A stretch of 64,000 nt of DNA from Glaciecola sp965660625 (GCA_965660625.1 CBFIAR010000016.1:1-64000); one strand, 5' to 3'; counted from the stretch's first letter, positions 17,610 through 27,499 are shown. Numbers and translations are program-made. The notes: a model not told the origin generated them from the letters alone.

Positions 17610-19082
17610 ATGGCAGAACAAATAGTAGATGTGCTGATTGCTGGAGCCGGTATTTCTGGCATTGGTATGGCCGTGCACCTCAAGCGTGAATGCCCTACTC
17701 ACACGTTCACCATGTTAGAGCAACGCGATGATATTGGCGGCACTTGGAGCCTATTTAACTATCCTGGTGTGCGTTCCGACAGTGACATGCACACTCTTGG
17801 TTTTGACTTTGAACCTTGGACAGAAAAAAAAGCGATTGCGGATGGACCGTCGATCCTTAGCTACATTACCCGCATCGTTGAAAAATACCAGTTGCGCAAG
17901 AACATTGCTTTCGGCCATAAAATGCTCTCTGCTAGTTGGTCCACGGAAGAAGCGCTTTGGACCCTCACAGTCACCGATAAACTTGGCAACCAGCATGAAA
18001 AACGCGCTCGGTTTTTGTATATGGGAACCGGATATTATGACTATGAAAAAGCTCATGATGCGGTATTTGAGGGACGCGAAGAATTTGAAGGGCAAATTGT
18101 TCACCCTCAATTTTGGCCAAAAGATTTAGATTACGCAAATAAGAAAGTCGTTGTAATAGGCTCAGGTGCGACTGCTGTAACACTATTACCCAACATGGCA
18201 AAAACAGCCGAACATGTGACAATGCTGCAGCGCACACCTACTTGGTACGCAGTGCGCCCTTCTGAAGATAAAATTGCGAACGGCTTAGGTAGGATCATGC
18301 CAAGCCAATGGGCGTACAATATTGTCCGTAAACGCAATGTATGGTTACAAAAAATACTTTTTAACTATTCACGCAGCAAGCCCAAGTGGGTAACAAAGAT
18401 GTTGATGAAAAACGTCAAAAAGGCACTGGGCAGCGAACCTAACACAACGGACTTTACCCCTCCATACAATCCATGGGATCAGCGACTCTGTTTAGTGCCT
18501 GACGGAGACATGTTCACCGCTATGCGCGAAGGTAAGGCCAGTATTCAAACCGATCACATCAAGCATTTTACCAATACCGGTATTCAATTGACCTCAGGTA
18601 AACATCTAGAGGCTGACGTTATTGTTACCGCAACTGGCTTAAAACTGGCGATGGCAGGCAAGGTTGCGTTTACTGTTGACGGTGTTGAAGCTAATTTTGC
18701 GGACCATTTTTATTATAAAGGCTGTATGTTTTCGAATATACCAAACATGGCAATTGTGTTTGGTTACTTAAATGCCTCGTGGACCTTAAAAGCAGATATT
18801 GTTTCTCATTATGTGTGCCGTTTACTTAATCACATGCAGCGGCATAATCTGACGATTGCCAATCCACAGCTTGATGATCCTGAGGCGCTTGAAGAAGAGG
18901 CCTTATTTGATTTTTCATCCGGTTATGTAAAACGTGCTAATGCAATATTACCTCGCCAAAGCACAACAATGCCATGGCGCCTTACGCAAGACTATGGCTT
19001 TGAGAAAAACGTGTTGCTAAAAGAGCCTCTTGAAGATGGTGTTTTGAAATTTACCGAGGCTCGGCAGGCAAAAGCAAGTTAG
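17610..19082 (+). CDS. flavin-containing monooxygenase, Baeyer-Villiger type
   Basis: A 490-aa FAD/NADPH monooxygenase. The FAD motif GAGISG is at 12-17, the NADPH motif GSGATA at 184-189, and between them is FEGQIVHPQFWP (159-170), which fits the Baeyer-Villiger fingerprint FxGxxxHxxxW(P/D). GGTW (43-46) and the YPGVRSDSD segment (51-59) are also diagnostic. Such enzymes insert oxygen next to a ketone, or oxidise soft nucleophiles. A strong ribosome site for a 99-aa unknown protein follows 12 bases after the stop, so the two are probably cotranscribed. The substrate is unknown. Confidence 0.9.
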   Translation: MAEQIVDVLIAGAGISGIGMAVHLKRECPTHTFTMLEQRDDIGGTWSLFNYPGVRSDSDMHTLGFDFEPWTEKKAIADGPSILSYITRIVEKYQLRKNIAFGHKMLSASWSTEEALWTLTVTDKLGNQHEKRARFLYMGTGYYDYEKAHDAVFEGREEFEGQIVHPQFWPKDLDYANKKVVVIGSGATAVTLLPNMAKTAEHVTMLQRTPTWYAVRPSEDKIANGLGRIMPSQWAYNIVRKRNVWLQKILFNYSRSKPKWVTKMLMKNVKKALGSEPNTTDFTPPYNPWDQRLCLVPDGDMFTAMREGKASIQTDHIKHFTNTGIQLTSGKHLEADVIVTATGLKLAMAGKVAFTVDGVEANFADHFYYKGCMFSNIPNMAIVFGYLNASWTLKADIVSHYVCRLLNHMQRHNLTIANPQLDDPEALEEEALFDFSSGYVKRANAILPRQSTTMPWRLTQDYGFEKNVLLKEPLEDGVLKFTEARQAKAS

Positions 19083-19104
19083 TGATCAATCAAAAGGAGA
19101 GGAC

Positions 19105-19404
19105 ATGGATAAGCAAGCATTTACAAAATACTGCGCGGACCAACTTAGAGCCGTCTTCCTCGCCGCAAAAAAAGGAAAAAAAGATGACAAGCTAAAGCAT
19201 CGAAGCGAAGGCTTGCTTCTTGCTGGCGAGCTCCTTGGTGCAGTAACTAAATCAGAAGCCTTTGAATTAATTGAACAAGAACATATTGCGGTATTCGGTG
19301 AAACAAGCGCTCAACGGGCTGAGCGAAAACATGACCTTCAAGCGTTAAAACAAAAGTCACCTGATGCTTATTTTGATATCCCAGCAATAGAAAGACGAAA
19401 GTAG
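19105..19404 (+). CDS. small hypothetical protein
   Basis: A 99-aa, charged, probably helical cytosolic protein with no signal peptide or membrane segment. It is preceded by AAGGAGAGG with good spacing, strong evidence that it is translated. It begins 22 bases after the monooxygenase. I do not recognise the family; a Lys-rich stretch (KKGKKDDKLKHR, about 22-33) and a central apolar helix are the only marks. It may be an accessory to the monooxygenase. Confidence 0.7.
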   Translation: MDKQAFTKYCADQLRAVFLAAKKGKKDDKLKHRSEGLLLAGELLGAVTKSEAFELIEQEHIAVFGETSAQRAERKHDLQALKQKSPDAYFDIPAIERRK

Positions 19405-19785
19405 TTTTCGTGCTCGTCAGTGAACACCTTGTCATTGCAAACATATAGCGCCAAATATGACATTCCTACTTGCCAAAATTGGCAATAATCAATTAACTTT
19501 GGCATTTTTATGCTTAGTTGACGTTTCCAATAGTCATCGTGTTACGCTCACCGGTCTAATCTATTTAGTCGATGAAAACCACCGTTAATAGACTTTGCAA
19601 CGAAAAAGCTGGATCTTTTCGCCGCTTCACACCCGTAATAAAAAAATTTTGTTCTAATTTACAATATTGGAGCAGTTCGTGCTTAGTAGTAAGCGTCAGT
19701 AATTTGCCATCCGCCAGTTTTTAGCGTTTTATATTCACCTGTTCGGTTGACATTTTTGTAATCCTTTACATTAATAGGTAACGAT
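19405..19785. other. intergenic region upstream of cioA
   Basis: This 381-base stretch has no gene. A symmetric element TTGCCAA-AA-TTGGCAA lies at 19470-19485 and could be an operator or the end of the preceding transcript. AGGTAA just before 19786 is the cioA ribosome site. I looked for an FNR-like TTGAT-N4-ATCAA box and saw none. Confidence 0.5.
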
Positions 19786-21183
19786 ATGGAATTAGATCCC
19801 CTCATACTCTCGCGAATTCAGTTTGCGTTTGTCGTCTGCTTTCACGCTATATTTCCGGTGTTTACTATCGGACTAGCAAGCACTATCGCAGGATTTGAAA
19901 CACTGCATTTCAAAACAGGCAATCCCATTTGGCAGAAATTATCTAAATTTTGGATCCAAGTCTTTGCCGTAGTTTTTGGCATAGGTGTTGTATCAGGCAT
20001 TGTCATGTCTTTCCAGTTCGGAACCAACTGGAGTAACTTTTCTTATGCGACGGCTAACTTTCTGGGCCCCGTTTTAAGTTACGAAGTTATCACCGCCTTT
20101 TTCTTAGAGGCTGCATTTCTTGGTGTCTTACTATTTGGTCGAGATAAAGTACCGCAGGGTGTCCACCTATTTGCCGCTATCATGGTTGCATCAGGCACTT
20201 TTATTTCTTCATTCTGGATTTTATCGGCAAACTCGCTAATGCAAACCCCCGATGGTTTAGAACTTATTAATGGTATGTATTATGTGAAATCATGGAGCGA
20301 TGCTCTGTTTACGCCATCATTCGCTTATCGCTTTTTACATATGGCGCTGGCGTCATTCCTCACTGCAGCCTTGGTTGTAGCTGGAGTAAGTGCTTGGTTT
20401 ATCATACAAAAACGTGAGTTAGAAGCGAATAAAAAAGCACTTTCCGTTGCGATGTGGTTTTTATTGATATTAGCTCCTGCACAAACCATCATTGGTGATT
20501 TCCACGGTTTAAACACGTTGAAGCACCAGCCGATGAAAGTCGCTGCTATGGAAGGAAATTGGGAAACATCAACGGGTGTTCCACTGCTGCTGTTTGCCAT
20601 TCCTGATAAAGAAGCGCAAATGAACCACTTTGAAGTAAAAATCCCCAAGTTGGCTAGCTATGTATTAACCCATGATTGGGACGGTGAAGTACCTGGATTG
20701 AAAGAAGTACCGAAAGAAGAGCAACCTCTCGTCTTTGTCGTATTTTGGTCTTTCCGGATTATGGTTGCGCTTGGTTTACTCATGATTGTCTTTGCGGTTT
20801 GGGGGTTAGTGTTAAGACCAAAAGGCAGAATGTACGAATCGAGCATATTTTTGAATGGCTTACGTTTGATGAGCGTCGCCCCTTTCATCGCAGTTTTAGC
20901 AGGCTGGGTAGTGACAGAATCCGGCAGAGCACCTTGGTTGATTTACGGTCAAATGACTCATGCGCAAGGCTTAACACCTTCTCTCACCGGCGGTATGGCC
21001 TTATTTACCTTAATCGGCTACGTGGTTGTATACAGTTTGGTCTTCAGTTCAGGCATCTATTACTTATTAAAAGTATTTAGAGGTGGTTTAGAGAAAGCCA
21101 ACTCACCTCACGAAATGGACGAAATAGAGCGTCCAAGCAGACCCTTTTCAGCAGCACACGTTGCCATCGATGGAGATGCATAA
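19786..21183 (+). CDS. cioA: cytochrome bd-type (cyanide-insensitive) quinol oxidase subunit I
   Basis: A 465-aa membrane subunit I. His20 (CFHAIFP) is the heme b595/d side ligand, MSFQFGTNW near 73-81 and FFLEAAFLG near 105-113 are family signatures, and GRAPWLIYGQMTH (about 385-397) ends the quinol-site region. The Q-loop is the short form, as in CioA-type oxidases and unlike long-Q-loop E. coli CydA. With subunit II it oxidises quinol and reduces oxygen to water without proton pumping, giving high oxygen affinity and resistance to cyanide or sulfide. It is the first gene of cioA-cioB-cydD-cydC. Confidence 0.95.
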   Translation: MELDPLILSRIQFAFVVCFHAIFPVFTIGLASTIAGFETLHFKTGNPIWQKLSKFWIQVFAVVFGIGVVSGIVMSFQFGTNWSNFSYATANFLGPVLSYEVITAFFLEAAFLGVLLFGRDKVPQGVHLFAAIMVASGTFISSFWILSANSLMQTPDGLELINGMYYVKSWSDALFTPSFAYRFLHMALASFLTAALVVAGVSAWFIIQKRELEANKKALSVAMWFLLILAPAQTIIGDFHGLNTLKHQPMKVAAMEGNWETSTGVPLLLFAIPDKEAQMNHFEVKIPKLASYVLTHDWDGEVPGLKEVPKEEQPLVFVVFWSFRIMVALGLLMIVFAVWGLVLRPKGRMYESSIFLNGLRLMSVAPFIAVLAGWVVTESGRAPWLIYGQMTHAQGLTPSLTGGMALFTLIGYVVVYSLVFSSGIYYLLKVFRGGLEKANSPHEMDEIERPSRPFSAAHVAIDGDA

Positions 21184-21185
21184 AC

Positions 21186-22187
21186 ATGGAACAACAATTT
21201 GATTTAACAATTATTTGGGCAGGCATTATTGGCTTTGGTTTAATGATGTACGTATTAATGGACGGTTTTGATTTAGGGCAAGGGATATTGTTTCCTTTCG
21301 CCCCTGATGAGAAAGCGCGCGATACTATGATGAACTCTGTCGCCCCCGTTTGGGATGGTAATGAAACATGGCTAGTATTAGGCGGTGCAGGGCTTTTAGC
21401 CGCATTCCCTTTAGTTTATTCAATTTTCTTACCTGCATTATATATAGGGGTGTTTTTGCTTCTCGCAGGCTTAATTTTTAGAGGTGTTGCTTTTGAGTTT
21501 AGATTCAAAGCTAAAACCTCTAAACACCTATGGAGCTGGTCTTTTGCGGTAGGCTCTACCGTTGCCGCATTTGCACAAGGCGCAGTTGTTGGTGCTTATA
21601 TTCAAGGCTTTGAAACTGAAGGTTTCGTGTATTCAGGCGGCGCACTCGACTGGCTGACGCCTTTCACCGTGATTACCGGACTGGGTTTAGTTGCAGGTTA
21701 TGCGTTACTAGGAAGCACTTGGTTGATAATGAAAACGGAAGGGGCTGTGCAAGACTGGGCTTATAAAATAACGCCTCGCTTGCTGGCTGGCCTCTTAACC
21801 GTTTTCACTATCGTTTGTATATACACTCCGTTTATTGATGAAAATGTAAAAATTCGATGGTTTGATAACATCAGCATTATTTGGATTTTGCCTGCGCTAG
21901 CCCTTTACTGTTCGTACCTTGTTTTACGTTCAGTAAAAAAGAAGCAGGACGGTATGCCCTTTGTGGCGTCTATGGGTATCTTTATATTCAGTTACCTAGG
22001 CTTGCTAGTGAGTAAATGGCCATACATCGTGCCTCCTAACTTTACTATCTATGATGCTGCTTCATCTTACAATTCACAGCTTTTCTTACTATTGGGTTTC
22101 CTATTTGTTATCCCGATTGTCTTAGCCTACACCAGCTGGACCTACTGGGTATTTAGAGGAAAGGTAAAAGAAGGCGGTTACCACTAA
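21186..22187 (+). CDS. cioB: cytochrome bd-type quinol oxidase subunit II
   Basis: A 333-aa subunit II with about eight or nine helices, starting 2 bases after cioA. MDGFDLGQGILFPF near 26-39 and WDGNETWLVLGG near 57-68 are diagnostic of the CydB/CioB family. It completes the oxidase dimer. No small cydX-like frame fits between its stop and cydD, which begins 4 bases later. Confidence 0.95.
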   Translation: MEQQFDLTIIWAGIIGFGLMMYVLMDGFDLGQGILFPFAPDEKARDTMMNSVAPVWDGNETWLVLGGAGLLAAFPLVYSIFLPALYIGVFLLLAGLIFRGVAFEFRFKAKTSKHLWSWSFAVGSTVAAFAQGAVVGAYIQGFETEGFVYSGGALDWLTPFTVITGLGLVAGYALLGSTWLIMKTEGAVQDWAYKITPRLLAGLLTVFTIVCIYTPFIDENVKIRWFDNISIIWILPALALYCSYLVLRSVKKKQDGMPFVASMGIFIFSYLGLLVSKWPYIVPPNFTIYDAASSYNSQLFLLLGFLFVIPIVLAYTSWTYWVFRGKVKEGGYH

Positions 22188-22191
22188 TCCA

Positions 22192-23922
22192 ATGTCAAAC
22201 GCTTTAACATTGCGGCCTGCGCAAACAGGCCGCCATTTTTTAAGTTCACATGCCAATAGTCAACGCCTTGCACTCTCTCTGGCGGTTATCGCTGGTGCAT
22301 TGTCGACAGTGTTCATGTTGACGCAGTGGTTGTCCTTTTCTTATATGGCCGAAAAAATCATCATTGAGGATGTATCTTTCAATACGTTGAGTCATTTTCT
22401 TATCCTGTTTATCGCCGCTGTAGTTGCCCGTGCGCTGCTTACTCGACTACAAACATTATTTTCGCAAACAGCTAGCCTTAATATCAGACGCAGTATTCGA
22501 AGCGTGATATTGGCGCATTGGCGCACATCCAGCCCGATTAACCTAAAGGAAACCTCGGTAGGTGCATCAGCGGCCCAATGGGTTGAAGAAGTCGAAGCAA
22601 TGGATGGGTATTTCTCCCGCTATTGGCCGCAACAAATGCTAGCGCTCATATCTCCACTGTTAATTTTATGTGTTGTCGCTTATTTAAATTGGTTATGCGC
22701 TGTGTTGCTGTTAATTTCGGCCCCCCTTATTCCATTTTTTATGATATTGGTAGGAATGGGTGCCGAAAAGCTCAATCAAAAATATTCAACAATTAGGCAA
22801 CGCTTAGCCGGTCACTTTTTAGACCGAGTGGCTAACCTGACAACTATTAAAATGTTAGGCGCTGAAAATGATGTTTTTGAAGAGGTTGGCAAGCATAGTG
22901 ATAATTATCGCAAGGTGATAATGAAGACGCTCAAACTCGCCTTTTTATCGTCTACCATTTTAGAATTTTTTACCAGTATCGCTATTGCGAGTTTAGCCAT
23001 TTATATCGGATTTTCTCTGTATGGCGCGATTACTTGGGGCCCTGCCGATAGTCTTACGCTATTTACAGGCCTTGTTATTTTAATACTCGCACCCGAGTTC
23101 TTCCAACCTTTGCGAAATTTATCGCAGTTCTACCATGACCGCGCCACTGCGCTCGGGGCAGCTAATAATCTCGTCGTACTTTTAAATGCCGGTTCTGAAA
23201 ATCAAGCAACAAATAGGCGCAATGATATGAACGAGCAGCTCAAGGTCCAAGCAAGTACAAGCAAAGAATCAAGCCATAAAGCACGCATCGAATTTCACAA
23301 GCTATGTGTTGCATTTCAAGAAAACCATACACTCACTTTACCAATCAATGCTGCATTAAGCACCGGGCAGACCCTCGTCATAACAGGTAGTTCTGGCTCA
23401 GGTAAATCTACACTACTGAATATTATTGCTGGTTATATTCCAGTAATGCATGGCGACCTATATAGTTATCCTAGCCATAATTTACCCATAGCCTATCTGC
23501 CGCAAAATGCATGGATTAAAAACGACACCATTTACCATAACCTTGCTGCGCTAGCGCCGAACGCCAGCATAGAAGAAATGTTAGATGCGCTGGAAATACT
23601 TGGATTAGCGAGCGAATTAGCGCTTAATCACTCAGGTTTAGACACCGTTATCGGTGAGCATGGACAAGGACTTTCTGGCGGGCAAATGCAGCGGATTGCG
23701 TTGGCTAGAGTCTTGCTTAACCCAGCACCAATAGTGCTTTTAGATGAACCTTCCGCGAAGCTAGATTTAATCAGTAAGCAATTCATTATCAACGCCCTTA
23801 AAACTTTGAAGCCAGACGTCATTTTAGTAATAGCAACACACGATCCTTCACTTATTTCTATTGCAGATATTCACCTCAACTTAGACACGTTAAAAGAAGT
23901 AGAAAATGCAGTATTGGTTTAG
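22192..23922 (+). CDS. cydD: heterodimeric ABC exporter CydDC, CydD subunit
   Basis: A 576-aa half-transporter: six-helix membrane domain (about 25-320) and ATPase with Walker A GSSGSGKST (about 399), signature LSGGQ (about 493) and Walker B VLLDEP (about 515). CydDC is needed to assemble cytochrome bd and has been linked to export of cysteine and glutathione and to heme handling in the periplasm. It overlaps cydC by 17 bases, so the subunits are translationally coupled. Confidence 0.93.
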   Translation: MSNALTLRPAQTGRHFLSSHANSQRLALSLAVIAGALSTVFMLTQWLSFSYMAEKIIIEDVSFNTLSHFLILFIAAVVARALLTRLQTLFSQTASLNIRRSIRSVILAHWRTSSPINLKETSVGASAAQWVEEVEAMDGYFSRYWPQQMLALISPLLILCVVAYLNWLCAVLLLISAPLIPFFMILVGMGAEKLNQKYSTIRQRLAGHFLDRVANLTTIKMLGAENDVFEEVGKHSDNYRKVIMKTLKLAFLSSTILEFFTSIAIASLAIYIGFSLYGAITWGPADSLTLFTGLVILILAPEFFQPLRNLSQFYHDRATALGAANNLVVLLNAGSENQATNRRNDMNEQLKVQASTSKESSHKARIEFHKLCVAFQENHTLTLPINAALSTGQTLVITGSSGSGKSTLLNIIAGYIPVMHGDLYSYPSHNLPIAYLPQNAWIKNDTIYHNLAALAPNASIEEMLDALEILGLASELALNHSGLDTVIGEHGQGLSGGQMQRIALARVLLNPAPIVLLDEPSAKLDLISKQFIINALKTLKPDVILVIATHDPSLISIADIHLNLDTLKEVENAVLV

Positions 23923-25618
23923 TTTGCTGTTAAAAAGTCAAGGTAGTCGCTTATATTGGGGCATATTTTGGGCATTCTTTTCTGCAGTCTCAGCCGTTGC
24001 ATTACTCGCACTTTCTGGCTGGTTTATCACAGCAACTGCATTGACTGGCGTAGCCATCACAGCAGGCATGTTTGTTAGGTTTGATATGTATTTACCCGGC
24101 TCTGGCATTCGCTTCTTTGCACTGAGCCGCACTGTCGGACGATACGTCGAGAGGATCTACAATCACGACACTATTTTACGGTTAATTTCTACGTTTAGAT
24201 TGCGGCTATTTAAGGGCTTGTCTAGCCTGCCTCTGAGTGAGCTGCGCTCAACATCAGACAGTGAATGGTTGGGTAAGCTCACCGCTGATTTAGATTCCCT
24301 CGATAGCATTTTGATTCGCTATACCATTCCACCCATCGTTGCGACGTTGCTCATTTTGACTCTCACTTTATTTTTGAGCTTCATTTGGCTTGAACTTGCG
24401 TTGTATTTAGGCGGATTCATGCTGTTGTGTATTGCCGTCGTTATCGGCCTGACTATCACGCAAACGAAAAAGCTGGCCGAATCGTCATCGCTTCTGCTAA
24501 GTGGACTCAGAGCTGACATTATTGAGCATCTCAAGGGAGCTTTTGTTTTGCAGTCCCATGGCTTAATGGAGCGTCACGAAACGAAGATCCTTCAGCGCCT
24601 CGATGCATTTCATCATGTTGAAAAGTTGCTGAACTCAACGTTAGCCAATATTCAGCTATTACTAGACTTTATTCTTGGGCTTGTATTAATGGTATTGATT
24701 ATTGTTGGCCTTTATTCAGTTGAGTCACGAGAAATTAGCGGGCCCACGGCAGTCATGCTCGCAATGCTATTTATTGGTGTCTCAGAGATATTGCAGAGCC
24801 TACCAACTCAATTTAGCACTTGGGGTAAAACGTGTTTTTCTGCAAATAGATTGAAAACCTTAGTAAAGCAGCCAAAGACCGAAATTCACTCGCAAGAAAT
24901 TAACATAAACGCAATCTCAGTACGCATATCGCAACATCCTCAAATTCCAATTAGTCGCAAAAAAGACTTAGTATTTTCGATAGCGAAAAAGCAAATAAAC
25001 CTCATTTATGGTCGTTCGGGGACGGGCAAATCAACGCTAGCCAGTTTGTTGGTGGGCACAGAGGAACTTAAAAAACACTCAGTTGGACAAGCCACCAAGC
25101 AGCAAACAAGTATCATTATTAATGCGGATACAGCTTTGCGTGATATCCCCTCTGCCAATTGGTTTGGCAGTCTTGGCTACCTTGATCAAAGTAACTCGAT
25201 TTTGGCAGGCACCTTAGGATACAACTTGGCTTTAGGCTTACCAAATGTATCAGAAAAAGCAATTTGGCAAGCACTCAAAATAGTGGAACTACAGGAGTGG
25301 GCAAGCAACTTGCCGCAAGGGCTAAATACTTGGTTAGGTGAAACCGGCGGCAAAGTATCTGGTGGACAAGCTAGGCGCATTTGCTTATGTAGGCTTATAT
25401 TAAGAAACCCACAGTTTGTTGTTTTAGACGAGCCTTTCAATGGAATGGATGAAGCAATGGCCATTCGCATTTGGCAAAACATTTCGCCATGGCTAGCATC
25501 GAAAATGGTCGTTTTACTCACCCACGAAAGACCTTCATTTTTAGATGATAAGCTAGAAAATAAAGAATATGGGAAAAGTATAGGAAGTGAAGTGTGCTTG
25601 GATGCTTTAGAAAAATGA
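23906..25618 (+). CDS. cydC: heterodimeric ABC exporter CydDC, CydC subunit
   Basis: The 570-aa partner of CydD. The N-terminal membrane domain (about 15-310) has the LSGWFITATALTG segment (27-39) characteristic of CydC; the ATPase carries Walker A GRSGTGKST (about 370), signature VSGGQARR (about 484) and Walker B VVLDEPFNGMD (about 507). It ends the oxidase operon; 193 bases without a recognised gene follow. Confidence 0.93.
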   Translation: MQYWFSLLLKSQGSRLYWGIFWAFFSAVSAVALLALSGWFITATALTGVAITAGMFVRFDMYLPGSGIRFFALSRTVGRYVERIYNHDTILRLISTFRLRLFKGLSSLPLSELRSTSDSEWLGKLTADLDSLDSILIRYTIPPIVATLLILTLTLFLSFIWLELALYLGGFMLLCIAVVIGLTITQTKKLAESSSLLLSGLRADIIEHLKGAFVLQSHGLMERHETKILQRLDAFHHVEKLLNSTLANIQLLLDFILGLVLMVLIIVGLYSVESREISGPTAVMLAMLFIGVSEILQSLPTQFSTWGKTCFSANRLKTLVKQPKTEIHSQEININAISVRISQHPQIPISRKKDLVFSIAKKQINLIYGRSGTGKSTLASLLVGTEELKKHSVGQATKQQTSIIINADTALRDIPSANWFGSLGYLDQSNSILAGTLGYNLALGLPNVSEKAIWQALKIVELQEWASNLPQGLNTWLGETGGKVSGGQARRICLCRLILRNPQFVVLDEPFNGMDEAMAIRIWQNISPWLASKMVVLLTHERPSFLDDKLENKEYGKSIGSEVCLDALEK

Positions 25619-25811
25619 TCGCAATACAATGAGTCTGTTACGCTAAACTTGTTGAATGTCTGCATCAAGCCAAATCCAATGATGGAGTTGAACGCAGGCT
25701 GGTAGTCGTTGAAGCAGTATCGACTCAGCAAGAAACAAAGAAAAACACGTATTATAAATAGACGCAAAACACAGTATTATCGGCACAACGATCAGCAGGA
25801 AAAAGCAACTT

Positions 25812-26798
25812 ATGAATAGTCTCTACAAAGCCCTAACACTCGCATTAACCGTCAGTGTTTTAAGTGCATGCGGCGCATCTGCCTACGGGGGCTCAGGTCA
25901 GCAGATCAACAACTCAAATCTTCAAGTCGCAGTTAAAGAAAACTCAAAAAGTGTAAGCAAACAAAGTCACTTGCTAAACGTTGCCACTTGGAACGTTGAA
26001 CATTTGGCCTACCCAATCGATCAAGGCTGCAGACCGCGTGACGAAAATGAATTAAACGCAATGCGTACGTATGCTCAAAAATTGGATGCCGACGTCGTTG
26101 CACTGCAAGAAGTTGCTTCAAAAGAAGCCGTTCACCTGCTTTTTCCTGAGACCGAATGGCAAGTTGTTATGTCGGCAAGGCCTGACAACAAGGCTTACGA
26201 CTGCCGTGGTTCAGGATACAAATCCACTCAGCAGAAAACAGCCATAGCAGTAAAGAAAGCATTAGGAATTTCTGCCGTTGAACAAAATGAAGCTCTTGCC
26301 TTAGGTCGACCAGGGCTTCGATTTGGTTTAGGCATATCCCTTGCAACTCCTGTTGGCGTTGTCGACATCCTTAATTTACATTTAAAAAGTGGTTGTTTTG
26401 TCGACGACTATTTAAAGAGTGACTCTCAATCCTGCGAAAACCTTAGCGAACAAGCCGAAATTTTGTATGACTGGATTGAACAACGCGAGACTGCATCAAC
26501 TCCTTACATTATTTTAGGAGACTTTAACCACCGCATTTCAGCGCCATACAATAGGATGACGCAATCCATACTCGCCAAATCGAAAAATACCTCTTCACCA
26601 ATCCGTATAGTGACGCAAGCTATTATCGGTTGTCATCCCCGTTATCCGGCGCCAATAGACCATATTATTATTGGTGGCTTAGCATCGGAAGGCTTAACTT
26701 TTAGTCCGGTAGCTCATCACTATGAAGAGATGAGTGAAGACGCTATGTTGAGCGACCATTGCGCTACATCCGTCGATATTTCGCAAGCGCCAAACTAA
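25812..26798 (+). CDS. endonuclease/exonuclease/phosphatase-fold lipoprotein
   Basis: A 328-aa exported protein with a lipobox (LSAC, Cys20). The fold motifs are in order: ATWNVEH (metal Asn/Glu side, about 59-65), VALQEV (catalytic Glu, about 96-101), DFNHR (about 237) and SDHCA (about 314). Four or more Cys in the mature part suggest disulfides, in keeping with export. It could be a surface nuclease or phosphodiesterase. A reading frame for a HAD phosphatase motif follows at once and appears broken, hinting that the pair once worked together in phosphate or nucleotide scavenging. Confidence 0.85.
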   Translation: MNSLYKALTLALTVSVLSACGASAYGGSGQQINNSNLQVAVKENSKSVSKQSHLLNVATWNVEHLAYPIDQGCRPRDENELNAMRTYAQKLDADVVALQEVASKEAVHLLFPETEWQVVMSARPDNKAYDCRGSGYKSTQQKTAIAVKKALGISAVEQNEALALGRPGLRFGLGISLATPVGVVDILNLHLKSGCFVDDYLKSDSQSCENLSEQAEILYDWIEQRETASTPYIILGDFNHRISAPYNRMTQSILAKSKNTSSPIRIVTQAIIGCHPRYPAPIDHIIIGGLASEGLTFSPVAHHYEEMSEDAMLSDHCATSVDISQAPN

Positions 26799-26800
26799 TA

Positions 26801-26890
26801 GATAAAAGCGCTCCTTCCCAACCTTGGGTTGCGGTTATGGATTTGGATGAAACGCTAGATGCGTACACGTGGTGCAATATGCTTTCATGA
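26801..26890 (+). pseudogene. HAD acid-phosphatase fragment
   Basis: In a frame different from the preceding gene, the text reads QPWVAVMDLDETLDAY and then hits TGA at 26888-26890. PWV.V.DLDET followed by LD or LN is the DxDxT catalytic motif of HAD-type acid phosphatases of the lipoprotein e(P4)/class B kind. Nothing downstream continues the family, and no start is obvious, so this is a remnant of about 30 codons. Chance similarity over so short a span remains possible. Confidence 0.35.
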
Positions 26891-26945
26891 GGATAGGGCG
26901 TTATTATATTACATCACCCCATGTATGGCTCTTGGAACTACTCAG

Positions 26946-27491
26946 CTATTCACACTTTACCATCGATATATCGGTCTTTATCTCGTCACTCGTGAACCAA
27001 GAGAAGGTCTCAACAGGTTCGTTCATCGCGAAGATATAAGGGGTTTCAGAAGCTTGCATAGTGTCTACTGATTTGCGCAAAGGGTGAGCTTTTTTATCAC
27101 AATAGAGATAAAACTCAGTTTCCTTTTCACCTGTTTTTTGATGCGTTTGCTTACCCTCAAAAACACCACACAATAACTCGATGTCATCCGTTGTATGGTT
27201 AATTGAATCACTATATTCACCAGAGGGTAATGTCAGCGCCAAGCGGTCATCTTGGCTTTTATCGACACTAGTATCATCAAATGATGTGAGAAAATAACTA
27301 CGCCCATTTGGTGTTTTTATAACTACCGTCGAAGCTTTACCTTCTCTATCAAAGAAATGCGTTAAGTCGTGCCAATACACTATAGAGTGACATTGTTTGT
27401 CATTAAATTCATATGACGTAGTCCCAGAATAAAGGTGATTAGTGCAGCCCGATAGCAATACTGCAAAAGCCAATATTAACGTGTTTTTCAC
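26946..27491 (-). CDS. hypothetical lipoprotein
   Basis: A 181-aa protein starting with GTG at 27491 after AAGGAAT. The first 16 residues form a signal peptide with lipobox LLSGC, so it is membrane-anchored and periplasmic. The mature part is acidic and beta-rich with Cys near 35, 109, 130 and at the extreme end. No family recognised. It begins 8 bases after the hydrolase gene; such hydrolase-lipoprotein pairs can be enzyme and inhibitor, but that is speculation. Confidence 0.75.
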   Translation of the reverse strand: MKNTLILAFAVLLSGCTNHLYSGTTSYEFNDKQCHSIVYWHDLTHFFDREGKASTVVIKTPNGRSYFLTSFDDTSVDKSQDDRLALTLPSGEYSDSINHTTDDIELLCGVFEGKQTHQKTGEKETEFYLYCDKKAHPLRKSVDTMQASETPYIFAMNEPVETFSWFTSDEIKTDISMVKCE

Positions 27492-27499
27492 TATATTCC

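Noticed and set aside
19746..19775. TTGACA with ATTAAT 17 bases later, as a cioA promoter
   Set aside because: It would start transcription only a few bases before the ATG and leave no room for the ribosome site.
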